NCBI RefSeq assembly: GCF_920984735.1
Contig: NZ_CAKLBU010000014.1
Span: 1 to 64,000 of the forward strand
DNA from: Pedobacter sp. Leaf250
GTDB lineage: Bacteria; Bacteroidota; Bacteroidia; Sphingobacteriales; Sphingobacteriaceae
DNA length: 64,000 nucleotides
Reading direction: 5' to 3'
Shown here: in pieces, positions 43,671-51,858 of the stretch
How the letters are laid out: the number at the start of each line of letters is the position of its first letter
Position numbering within the stretch: position 1 is the first letter of the stretch
Program-made: the position numbers and the translations under genes
The notes under the pieces: model-generated
The model's database searches: none
Told to the model about the DNA's origin: nothing
The model's input: only the letters and a program-made list of their open reading frames with translations

Positions 43671-46600
43671 TTAAAAATTAAATTCTCCTACCAGGTTACC
43701 CCCACTACTTCCGGCAGCCATTGGCAATACAATAACTTTTCTTTGTTGCTTGCCGGTTGAGTATCGAGTGTAAATCTCAGCTGTAACAGTTGTTGGTCCG
43801 CTGATATTAATCTGGCGATCGCCATAATAGTTCACTTCAATTTTATACTTTCCTTTTATCGCTTTTTTGATCATAAATTGTTCAGGGCCATAACCCGATG
43901 TAAAATCATTACTAATTCTGCCTCCAATTGTGGTTCTGTTGTTTCCATAATATCCTTTCTCGCCAGTAGGATCGGTAAGCCATAAATCGATATCGGTATC
44001 ATTTTTATTCCAGTTTAAAACTACTCTAATATCTACAGGGAAGGCCAAAACCAATCTTTTATCTATCTTTTTGGTATTTAGCCTTGAACCATATTGAGTA
44101 ATCAAATTATTAATTTCTGAAATAATTATTTCCTCAATTCCCTGATCTCGATCAGCTATTTGCGAATTATAACTTTGCGTTAGAACTTTATACAAATTAT
44201 CTAAGGCTTTTTGATATTGACCAGCATCTGCCAAGGCCAAAGCATAATCGCGGTAACTTTGCGCATCCATTGGCCGCCATTGCAAAACCTTTCCTGTAAT
44301 AAAAATTTCTTCTTGATAATTTCCGGTTTGCTTTAATTTATAAGCTAACGCTTTATATAAATCCGCATTTTCTAAATCCAAATCAGCTATACTGCTTAAA
44401 ATAGTGAGCGCCCTAGCACTATCTTTTTGCTGATAAAACCAATTGGCTACATCAAAATAAAACATGGGCGTGGTAATATAATCTGGACGCATTTTCAAAT
44501 AAGCCTGGTATGCGCTATCTGGTTTTCCAATAAGATTTTTCATGTAATCTTTATCACTTTTAAATTCAGGGATAACGATTGCGGGTTGTTGTTCTCTTTT
44601 ATCTTGACTACTATTTGTTATGCTCAAGCCTGCAACACTTCCTTGTAAAGATGATACAGTATTCATTGATTGGGACCTAATGACTGTAGTTGCGCTAGCA
44701 GTTTCCATTCGCTTTGCTTGTGCTGAATTACCAACAACTACAATTTCCTGTAAAGCCTGGCGATCATCTGACTTGGCTTCTCGCTCTGAAGCAACGGGCG
44801 GAGGCGGCATCGTTACGGTAGCAACTCTTGGTGGAGATGCCTGAGTTGCTTGTGGTCTCGGCAGTGGCGCATCACCAACTGGGCTAGCGACAACAACAGG
44901 CGGAGCAGGAGTTCCTCTAGCTACTCTATTTTCTGGAGTTGGATATTGTTCCTTCTGTTTCGCGGGTTCTTTATAAGAAAAATCCGTATTCCACCAGGTT
45001 TTTAGTTCTTTAGTCATCGCTATGGCAGCATTTAACAAATCTGTTTTACGTTCTAAAATATCGGTTCGGCGTTGTTTTAAAACTGCATCATAATCCTGAC
45101 GTAATTCTGCAGGGGGTGTTACATCGTAACGTAAATAGTCTTCCAGATTTTCAAGCACAATTAAGCTCGTGTTACGGGTAACGATTCCAAATTGCTTGCT
45201 TAGTAAACTGATATCATCTTTATTAGCCTCATATTGAATATCCATTTCGGCAATTTTCTTTTGCGCCCATACGCGACTCACATCAATGCTGCTTAGGGAA
45301 TGCTCAGTAGCGTTTAACTTGATGGTTTGCTCTGAAATTACCGTTGTGCCATAACCAAATTGAAGTATGAATTCTGTATTTAAACCATTTAAGATTCCCG
45401 CAACTGATAAATGACCATTTACATTTACACGCATCGAAGGGTAAGTTTGGCGAATATCATTGCCATTTTTAATCCCGATAAATTGTAGGTTTTGCTGACT
45501 CAATTGTTTAAAAGCATCTTGAATAGAACTATTATTTAGGTTTACAAACTGTCCACCAGATTTGGAGCTAATATATTTTAAAGTGCTGTAATCTGCTTTT
45601 AAAGCTGTATTGATACAATGAACAGGCTTATTTAGTGCAATGGTATTTTTACCAAAAGTAGATAACCCATCACTGAATAAAATATATTCATCTGCCTGAA
45701 AAGAATTGGCATTTATAGCGCTGAAATTAGTTCCACCATCGTAGATAAGGCTTTCTAATTTTGTTTTCAAGGCAGACCAGTTTCCGTTAGTAATTACAAA
45801 ATTTCCAGCGTTTTTGAAGTTATTGTTAAGTAGCCCCAATTGTATGGTTAAATTTTGTTTTTGAGCAATGATTAATCCTAAAAGTTCGATGTCTTTTTTG
45901 GTATCTCGTTGTATCCCGCTTAAAGAAGTATCCCAAATTAGCCCAATTTGATTTGCCCATTGCCTTGGCCTGCTTTGTGTTTTAGGAAAAACATTTACCA
46001 AAAAATAATAGCCGTTGGATGCTTTTTGCATTTGCACCTCTGGTAAATCATTTCGTTTTGGCAAATTGATAGTTAAGCCGTTTTTAGGTTGATAATTAGT
46101 TTTATTAATTTCGCCTACGTAAGTATTGCCATTTGCTTTTAAATCGAACGATCCATCAGGTTGCTCAGCAAGTTCGGGTTTGAGCACACTTTCATAAACT
46201 GTGGTTTTAAGTGAAAATTTGTCTATCGCCTGGTTATAATCTAAAGGTAAATGATAGCGTAAAACATTGCCATTATTAAAATTCAGCTCTTCCTCATAGC
46301 CTACAATTATGATTCTGCTTCCATTAGCGGGCAATGGGTAAATCCTTGTACGAAAATTATTACCTTCTACTTTTTCTAACAAACCTGGGTCGATCCGGCG
46401 GCGTTCTATGCTTTCAAAAACCTCTGTAGCTTTGGCTTTTTCTACAGGAACGGCTTCACGCATTTTGCCATTAATATCTAATGCATAACGACTAATACTC
46501 ACCCCTTCCGGCATAGGAAAAGTTAGCTCACCTTCTAACACGCGGTTGCTACTATTTTGGAAAGTCATTGTCATCACTGTTGTAGCAATATTCCCTGTAA

Positions 46601-46751
46601 TTTGAACATCAATATTCAGCTTACTCAATTTTACCGCTGGCTTTTCATTTCCGGCATTTCCCTGCTGAACTTTTAAAACAGGCATTTGTGCCTGGATATA
46701 TAAGGAGATGAATAATAAGGGGATGAGGAGTAATTTTTTAGATCGTTGCAT
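43671..46751 (-). CDS. VIT/vWA/TPR/DUF2135 exported protein
   Basis: A 1026-aa protein with a signal peptide (ending SLYIQAQ). The VIT domain spans about 35-150 (FQNSSNRVLEGELTFPMPEG). A von Willebrand A-like region (about 265-440) has MIDAS-type DTSLS near residue 272. A proline-rich linker (about 625-655) follows. A stretch at about 665-706 reads like a TonB receptor plug (LQEIVVVGN ... SLQGSVAGLSI). TPR units (about 735-860) precede a DUF2135 domain (about 900-1010, TDIDLWLTDPTGEKGYYGN). It is probably a periplasmic or surface adhesion/scaffold protein. The plug-like segment is not followed by a barrel. Confidence 0.85.
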   Translation of the reverse strand: MQRSKKLLLIPLLFISLYIQAQMPVLKVQQGNAGNEKPAVKLSKLNIDVQITGNIATTVMTMTFQNSSNRVLEGELTFPMPEGVSISRYALDINGKMREAVPVEKAKATEVFESIERRRIDPGLLEKVEGNNFRTRIYPLPANGSRIIIVGYEEELNFNNGNVLRYHLPLDYNQAIDKFSLKTTVYESVLKPELAEQPDGSFDLKANGNTYVGEINKTNYQPKNGLTINLPKRNDLPEVQMQKASNGYYFLVNVFPKTQSRPRQWANQIGLIWDTSLSGIQRDTKKDIELLGLIIAQKQNLTIQLGLLNNNFKNAGNFVITNGNWSALKTKLESLIYDGGTNFSAINANSFQADEYILFSDGLSTFGKNTIALNKPVHCINTALKADYSTLKYISSKSGGQFVNLNNSSIQDAFKQLSQQNLQFIGIKNGNDIRQTYPSMRVNVNGHLSVAGILNGLNTEFILQFGYGTTVISEQTIKLNATEHSLSSIDVSRVWAQKKIAEMDIQYEANKDDISLLSKQFGIVTRNTSLIVLENLEDYLRYDVTPPAELRQDYDAVLKQRRTDILERKTDLLNAAIAMTKELKTWWNTDFSYKEPAKQKEQYPTPENRVARGTPAPPVVVASPVGDAPLPRPQATQASPPRVATVTMPPPPVASEREAKSDDRQALQEIVVVGNSAQAKRMETASATTVIRSQSMNTVSSLQGSVAGLSITNSSQDKREQQPAIVIPEFKSDKDYMKNLIGKPDSAYQAYLKMRPDYITTPMFYFDVANWFYQQKDSARALTILSSIADLDLENADLYKALAYKLKQTGNYQEEIFITGKVLQWRPMDAQSYRDYALALADAGQYQKALDNLYKVLTQSYNSQIADRDQGIEEIIISEINNLITQYGSRLNTKKIDKRLVLAFPVDIRVVLNWNKNDTDIDLWLTDPTGEKGYYGNNRTTIGGRISNDFTSGYGPEQFMIKKAIKGKYKIEVNYYGDRQINISGPTTVTAEIYTRYSTGKQQRKVIVLPMAAGSSGGNLVGEFNF

Positions 46752-46856
46752 AATTTTATTTTTTATAGTGATGCAAAATCTTTGGCTATTTCATAAATTT
46801 ATTTTTAGGGCGCTTTGTTTATAAAGCGAAAATAACAGCAGAAACCTGCGTAAAAT

Positions 46857-46922
46857 AAACCCGATTGAACGGAAATATCCCGATTTTTCCTTCGGGAATT
46901 GAAGTGAAAGCGGGACAACTGT
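46857..46922 (+). repeat. Dispersed AAACCCGAT-family element, copy 4
   Basis: It begins AAACCCGATTGAACGG, has an internal CCCGATTTTTCCTTCGGG hairpin and an AAAGCGGGACAACTGT end. It shares the AAACCCGAT and GCGGGAC boxes with the copy at 59567. The CATTTCCAAA end is not evident here. Confidence 0.65.
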
Positions 46923-47003
46923 AACCGATTAAACAGAAGCCTTGCTTTACAAAAATTGTAACAATTAAATAAAATTAGCTTCTAATTATTAAAAACTGAA
47001 ACT

Positions 47004-47330
47004 ATGTTATTAACCACAACGCCTTCTGTTGAAGGCAAAAAAATTGTAAAATATGTTGGTCTGGTTACTGGTGAGACCATTATTGGTGCAAATATTTTTA
47101 AAGACTTATTTGCTGGAATAACCGATATTGTTGGTGGAAGATCGAGTTCTTACGAACGGGTATTGCGTGAAGGAAAAGATACAGCGCTGAATGAGATGCA
47201 GCAATATGCAGCAGCTTTAGGTGCAAATGCAATTGTTGGTGTAGATTTAGACTATGAAACTGTAGGAAGTGGCGGCAGTATGCTCATGGTGAGTGCAAAT
47301 GGTACTGCAGTAATTTTAGAAGATTTATAA
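47004..47330 (+). CDS. YbjQ/UPF0145-family protein
   Basis: A 108-aa protein of the YbjQ (heavy-metal-binding-domain-like) family. It shows [36 protein letters not shown] and [17 protein letters not shown]. Members form small pentameric cytosolic proteins of unknown role. The length is typical. It is convergent with pfkA, with a terminator hairpin between them. Confidence 0.92.
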   Translation: MLLTTTPSVEGKKIVKYVGLVTGETIIGANIFKDLFAGITDIVGGRSSSYERVLREGKDTALNEMQQYAAALGANAIVGVDLDYETVGSGGSMLMVSANGTAVILEDL

Positions 47331-47335
47331 AAGAG

Positions 47336-47364
47336 AAGGTTCCGAAAATCGGAACCTTTTATAT
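47336..47364. terminator. Terminator between YbjQ gene and pfkA
   Basis: AAGGTTCCGA (47336-47345) and TCGGAACCTT (47349-47358) pair perfectly around a 3-nt loop, followed by TTATATTTT. It probably serves both convergent genes. Confidence 0.85.
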
Positions 47365-47365
47365 T

Positions 47366-48349
47366 TTAGAAAGACAAAATATCAATTAATTTAATCCATT
47401 TCGAGCTTACTTTTTCTGCATCAATGTGTTTTATGGCATGATCGAACGGGGTAAATGTAATTTCGCGATTTACCTGCCCGGCCATTACACAGCTTTCGCC
47501 ATTAATTAGGCCTTCAACCGCTGCCACGCCTAGCTGACTTGCTAATACCCGATCCATACAGGTTGGTTTTCCACCACGCTGAATGTGCCCCAATACCGAA
47601 ACTTTCGTGTCGTAATGTGGGTATTTCTCCTGAAGAATTTCACCAACTTTAAAAGCTCCGCCTGTTTCATCGCCTTCTGCCACAATGATAATTTTTGATG
47701 CTTTATCTTTACGGCTATGTTCTAGTTTATGCAAAATATCATCGGCATTCATGTTCGCTTCCGGAATCATAATGGCTTCTGCACCCACACCAATTCCACT
47801 TCTTAGCGCAATTAAACCCGAATCGCGGCCCATAACTTCTACAATAAAAAGCCTATCGTGAGATTCCGCTGTATCTCTAATTTTGTCTACTGCATCAATA
47901 ACGGTATTAATAGCCGAATCGTAACCGATCGTAAAATCAGTTCCCGCCAGGTCATTATCTATAGTTCCTGGAAGACCAATAATTGGGAAATCGAATTCTT
48001 TAGAAAAGATATTTGCTCCGGTAAAAGTACCATCACCACCAATAACCACCAATGCATCGATGTTTTTTTCTTTTAAATTTTTATAGGCTTGTTGGCGACC
48101 TTCAATTGTTTTGAAAGCCTCACTACGAGCCGTTTTTAAAATGGTTCCGCCACGTTGAATGATGTTTGCAACAGATTTACGTTCCATTGCAATGAAATCA
48201 TTATTAATTAAGCCTTCGTATCCACGGATAAACCCAGTGACATTAATATCGTAATAGATTGAAGCTCTTACTACGGCTCTTATTGCGGCGTTCATGCCTG
48301 GCGAATCGCCACCAGAGGTTAAAACACCAATGTTCTTTATCTTATTCAT
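47366..48349 (-). CDS. pfkA: ATP-dependent 6-phosphofructokinase
   Basis: Phosphorylates fructose 6-phosphate to the 1,6-bisphosphate, the committed step of glycolysis, in the cytosol. The 327 residues show VLTSGGDSPGMNAAIRAVVR, VIGGDGTFTGA, GLPGTIDNDLAGTDFTIGYD and SVLGHIQRGGKPTCMDR. The ATG at 48349 (MNKIKNIGVLTSGGD) is preferred because the frame upstream overlaps the end of dsbD. It begins 4 nt after the dsbD stop, so the two are likely to be co-transcribed. Confidence 0.96.
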   Translation of the reverse strand: MNKIKNIGVLTSGGDSPGMNAAIRAVVRASIYYDINVTGFIRGYEGLINNDFIAMERKSVANIIQRGGTILKTARSEAFKTIEGRQQAYKNLKEKNIDALVVIGGDGTFTGANIFSKEFDFPIIGLPGTIDNDLAGTDFTIGYDSAINTVIDAVDKIRDTAESHDRLFIVEVMGRDSGLIALRSGIGVGAEAIMIPEANMNADDILHKLEHSRKDKASKIIIVAEGDETGGAFKVGEILQEKYPHYDTKVSVLGHIQRGGKPTCMDRVLASQLGVAAVEGLINGESCVMAGQVNREITFTPFDHAIKHIDAEKVSSKWIKLIDILSF

Positions 48350-48353
48350 TTGA

Positions 48354-50033
48354 TTATTTCTTTCCTTTGAAAACATCTAAGGCACTTTGCAAATATAGTG
48401 CATATTCCTTGGCATCAAAGATTGCGCCTTGTGGGGCAACTAGTGTATTTAAATCATGTCCTGCCAGTACATAAAATGGCTGCGAGTTTGAGTTATATTT
48501 TGTTGCCTGAAAATCAGCATTCCAAGCACCTAAGTCTTCAGTATCTTTTCGTAAAATTGAAGAATAATGAACCTGATTTGCAGGAACTTTTGCCGCTCTT
48601 TCATCTACATATAATTGGATCAGCACAAATTCTTCTTTAATTAAACGGCCCACTTCAGGATCAATCCAAACTTTATCTTCCATTTTTCTGCAGTTCACAC
48701 AAGCGTGACCCGTAAAATCGATAATCATCGGTTTATTTACTTTTTTAGCGTAGGCTAAACCTTCTTCCAAATCAAAAAACGCATTGAAACCACGAGGTGG
48801 GTGCAAAACCTCACTATATTTAACTTTTACAGGAAATTCTGATGAGCTTACTGACGGCTGAACATTTCCCCCAAGGATAAAATCTTGAGTATTCATTGGT
48901 GGCGCCAAACCACTTAAGGTACTTACTGGCGCACCCCATAATCCAGGTAAAATATAAACCGCAAAAGAGAAAGACAGAATAGCTAAAAATAATCTTGGCA
49001 CAGAAACATATCGCAAATCACTATCATGAGAAAATTTGAGTTTTCCTAACAGATAAATACCCATCAATACGAAAATAACAATCCACAAACAAAGGAAAAC
49101 TTCTCTGTCGAACCATTCCCAATGCCATACTAAATCTGCAGCTGATAAAAACTTTAATGCTAAAGCTAATTCCAAAAATCCTAGGCAAACTTTAACGCTA
49201 TTAAGCCATCCACCAGATTTAGGCATGCTATTTAAAAAGCCAGGAAAAATTGCAGATAATGTGAATGGTAAAGCCAAAGCCAGGGCGAAACCGAACATAC
49301 CTACCGCCGGGCCGAGTACATTTCCTTTTGAACTTGCTTCAACAAGCAAAGTTCCAATAATCGGCCCTGTACAAGAAAAGGATACCAAAGCCAAAGAAGC
49401 AGCCATGAAAAATATGCCTCCTAAACCTTTGCTGCTATCCGCTTTCTGATCGATTTTGTTTACAAATGAACTGGGTAGCGTAATTTCAAATGCACCAAAG
49501 AACGAAATTGCGAACACAATGAGCAATATAAAAAAAGCGAAGTTGAACCAACCACTGCTGCTTAACTCATTTAATTTGCTCGACCCAAATAATAAGGTAA
49601 TTAAAAGGCCGAAAACAACGTAAATAACAATAATCGATATTCCATAGATAATGGCTTGCCCAATTCCTTTTTTTCTGCTTCCGGCTCGTTTTGTAAAATA
49701 ACTAATGGTAAGAGGAACCATAGGAAAAATACATGGCATTAAAAAGGCAAGAAATCCGCCAAACAAACCCTTGATAAAAGTTTGCCAAAGTGTAAGTTTT
49801 TCAGTTTCTGCAGCTTTGGCTACAGGCTTTGTAATGGCTTTGGTTTCTTTTTTAACAGTATCTTTAACAATGTTATTCGATGCACTATCTTGTGCCGAGC
49901 CTACCTCGGTAAAAACAATATCATCGGGCGGAGTTGCTGCAGTGGTATCTTGAGTTACTAAAGCATAACCCTTAACAGCAGGCAATGCAAAAAGCATTGT
50001 AGCCATTAATAACAATAATAAGACCTTTTTCAT
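48354..50033 (-). CDS. dsbD: DsbD-type thiol:disulfide interchange protein lacking the alpha domain
   Basis: A 559-aa inner-membrane protein that carries electrons from cytosolic thioredoxin to the periplasm. A signal or membrane segment and a linker (about 1-85) are followed by eight membrane segments. These carry the two cysteines in FLMPCIFPMVPL and SFSCTGPIIGTLL. A C-terminal thioredoxin-like gamma domain (about 420-559) has CxxC in DFTGHACVNCRKM. The N-terminal alpha domain of classical DsbD is absent and appears as a separate gene at 50179-50628. It precedes pfkA by 4 nt. Confidence 0.92.
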   Translation of the reverse strand: MKKVLLLLLMATMLFALPAVKGYALVTQDTTAATPPDDIVFTEVGSAQDSASNNIVKDTVKKETKAITKPVAKAAETEKLTLWQTFIKGLFGGFLAFLMPCIFPMVPLTISYFTKRAGSRKKGIGQAIIYGISIIVIYVVFGLLITLLFGSSKLNELSSSGWFNFAFFILLIVFAISFFGAFEITLPSSFVNKIDQKADSSKGLGGIFFMAASLALVSFSCTGPIIGTLLVEASSKGNVLGPAVGMFGFALALALPFTLSAIFPGFLNSMPKSGGWLNSVKVCLGFLELALALKFLSAADLVWHWEWFDREVFLCLWIVIFVLMGIYLLGKLKFSHDSDLRYVSVPRLFLAILSFSFAVYILPGLWGAPVSTLSGLAPPMNTQDFILGGNVQPSVSSSEFPVKVKYSEVLHPPRGFNAFFDLEEGLAYAKKVNKPMIIDFTGHACVNCRKMEDKVWIDPEVGRLIKEEFVLIQLYVDERAAKVPANQVHYSSILRKDTEDLGAWNADFQATKYNSNSQPFYVLAGHDLNTLVAPQGAIFDAKEYALYLQSALDVFKGKK

Positions 50034-50120
50034 TTGTGTGTTTTGTGTGTTCGAGGCGTGAAATTAAGAATTATTTTATAAACGCCTTTAGTTTAAGCCT
50101 GTTCTGGCCTAGATTTTACT

Positions 50121-50157
50121 TTAAAAAGAAACAGTCCCGAAACTATTCGGGACTGTT
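50121..50157 (-). terminator. Terminator after the DsbD alpha-domain gene
   Basis: AACAGTCCCGAA (50130-50141) and TTCGGGACTGTT (50146-50157) pair perfectly with a 4-nt loop. On the minus strand the stem runs into TTTCTTTTT. Confidence 0.85.
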
Positions 50158-50178
50158 ACATAAATATTTTATTCTCAA

Positions 50179-50628
50179 TTATTTAACGGGTATGCTAAAT
50201 TGTACTTCTTCTGGTGGTAAACATTGCCTGTCGTTACAAACCATAAATTCTACCTTACCTTTTACAGTAGTAGTGGCTTTGTTCAATTTAACCTTTTGGG
50301 TAAAAACTACCGATTTTTCAAAGAAACTTACATTCATTTTAAATGTATCTTCATATTTGGTAATGGCTTTAGGCTCCGCGGTTTTGCCTATCAAAGAAAA
50401 ATCTTTCGATGGTGAGAAAGCGAAAGTGGTTTTAACGGGGCCGCCATCTTTAACATTTTGCGAATAGATATGCCATCTGTCATCAATTGTGGCTTTTAAA
50501 TATAGAACAGCTTCAGTTTTACTAACTTTCTTTGCTGCGTAAGACCAAGTTACTGGTTTTTCAATTTGAGCAAATGCCGCAGCAACAGTAAATAATACCA
50601 TTGATAACGCCAGTGTGATTTTTTTCAT
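50179..50628 (-). CDS. Free-standing DsbD alpha-domain-like protein
   Basis: A 149-aa periplasmic protein with a signal peptide (MKKITLALSMVLFTVAAAFA). The beta-sandwich body resembles DsbD_N, with WHIYSQNVKDGGPVKTTFAF and the cysteine pair in MVCNDRQCLPPEE. This is comparable with the CxxxxxCYPP-type motif of the DsbD alpha domain. It would pass electrons between the DsbD gamma domain and client proteins. The ATG at 50628 gives the best signal peptide. It lies 7 nt after birA and 145 nt before dsbD, with a terminator between. Confidence 0.85.
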   Translation of the reverse strand: MKKITLALSMVLFTVAAAFAQIEKPVTWSYAAKKVSKTEAVLYLKATIDDRWHIYSQNVKDGGPVKTTFAFSPSKDFSLIGKTAEPKAITKYEDTFKMNVSFFEKSVVFTQKVKLNKATTTVKGKVEFMVCNDRQCLPPEEVQFSIPVK

Positions 50629-50635
50629 TATGTGT

Positions 50636-51412
50636 TTATTTTGTGTGTGTAAATTCAATTTCTTTAAAGTTAAACGACTTTTGGCAGCCTGCTACTTCCA
50701 CTAATAACCTGCCATTTTCATCAACTCCATTAATCACTCCTTCAAAAACCTCACCATTTTCTTTATAATATGCTGATTCTCCTAACCTATATAGCTTTTC
50801 AAGGTAATAATTTTTCAAGATACTAAATTTTCCTGATTTCAAAATTAGGTAGTATTTCTCCATAAAAACGAATAATTTCTCCATAATTACTTCCAGCTGA
50901 AATTCCTTTTGTAAAATCTGAATGACAGAAGTGGCTCGATGTTCAATTTCTTTTGGAAAATCTGTTTGATTAATGTTTAAGCCAATGCCAATAACGGATG
51001 ATTTTATTCTTGAGCCTGTCAGTGAGTTTTCTATTAAAACGCCACCCAGTTTCTTGTCAAAATGATGCATATCATTGGGCCATTTTATTTTTATGCCAGT
51101 CGGGATAAAATGCGATAAAGTATCGCAAATGGCTAAACTAACAGCCATATTAAGATAAAACTGTTTATCTAATGGTAAAAAAGATGGCTTAAGGTATATA
51201 CTGGTGCTAATGTTTTTACCTACCTGACTTTGCCAAACACTATTTTGTTGTCCTCTACCGGCAAATTGATTGTCTGCCATAATTACAGTCCCTTCGGGTA
51301 ATGGCTCGGATTTTGACACCAATTCTTTTAAAAAGTTATTAGTAGAATCAACTTCTTTTAATTTGATTAAATTTTGACCAACAAATAGTGTCGAAAAAGT
51401 GTTATTTTGCAA
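50636..51412 (-). CDS. birA: Biotin-[acetyl-CoA-carboxylase] ligase
   Basis: Attaches biotin to the carrier protein of acetyl-CoA carboxylase. The 258 residues show VDSTNNFLKEL, ADNQFAGRGQQNSVWQSQVG (the biotinyl-AMP binding loop), IKWPNDMHHFDKKLGGVLIE and IGIGLNIN. No N-terminal DNA-binding domain is present, so it is a class I ligase and not a repressor. The start is a TTG at 51412; no earlier ATG fits. It is divergent from rsfS. Confidence 0.93.
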   Translation of the reverse strand: MQNNTFSTLFVGQNLIKLKEVDSTNNFLKELVSKSEPLPEGTVIMADNQFAGRGQQNSVWQSQVGKNISTSIYLKPSFLPLDKQFYLNMAVSLAICDTLSHFIPTGIKIKWPNDMHHFDKKLGGVLIENSLTGSRIKSSVIGIGLNINQTDFPKEIEHRATSVIQILQKEFQLEVIMEKLFVFMEKYYLILKSGKFSILKNYYLEKLYRLGESAYYKENGEVFEGVINGVDENGRLLVEVAGCQKSFNFKEIEFTHTK

Positions 51413-51456
51413 GTGTTGAATTTATAATATTGTAATTCCAAAATTAAAGCATTTTA

Positions 51457-51831
51457 ATGGTAAAAAAGAAAATAGTAGCCCTTTCTACATACCTTTCTGA
51501 ATTGGCCGTTCATGGCATACAAGAGAAAAAAGGAGAAGATATAGTGCGGTTAGATTTAAAAAATATTCATACATCTGTAGCAGATTATTTTATTATAACG
51601 AGTGCAAATTCTGGCACTCAAGTGAAAGCAATTGCCGATAGTGTAGAAAAAGAAATTTACAAGGCCACTCAAACCGATCCTCGACATAAGGAAGGTTTCG
51701 AATCGGCCGATTGGATTATTCTTGATTATTTTGATGTGGTTGTGCACATTTTTAAAACCGAAAAACGCCATTTTTATGGCATAGAAGAATTGTGGGGAGA
51801 TGCAGAAAGTACAAATTACAAAAGCGCATAA
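51457..51831 (+). CDS. rsfS: Ribosomal silencing factor RsfS
   Basis: A 124-aa protein that binds uL14 and blocks subunit joining when nutrients are short. Family segments are KNIHTSVADYFIITSANSGT, ADSVEKEIYK, ESADWIILDYFDVVVHIF and RHFYGIEELWGDAE. The length is normal. It is followed by ftsH after 27 nt, a common order in Bacteroidota. Confidence 0.96.
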   Translation: MVKKKIVALSTYLSELAVHGIQEKKGEDIVRLDLKNIHTSVADYFIITSANSGTQVKAIADSVEKEIYKATQTDPRHKEGFESADWIILDYFDVVVHIFKTEKRHFYGIEELWGDAESTNYKSA

Positions 51832-51858
51832 CCTCTAGAACCATTTTGAAAAAGAAAA

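Noticed and set aside
44427-44844. Open frames antisense to the VIT/vWA gene
   Set aside because: Shadows of a long, well-supported coding region on the other strand.
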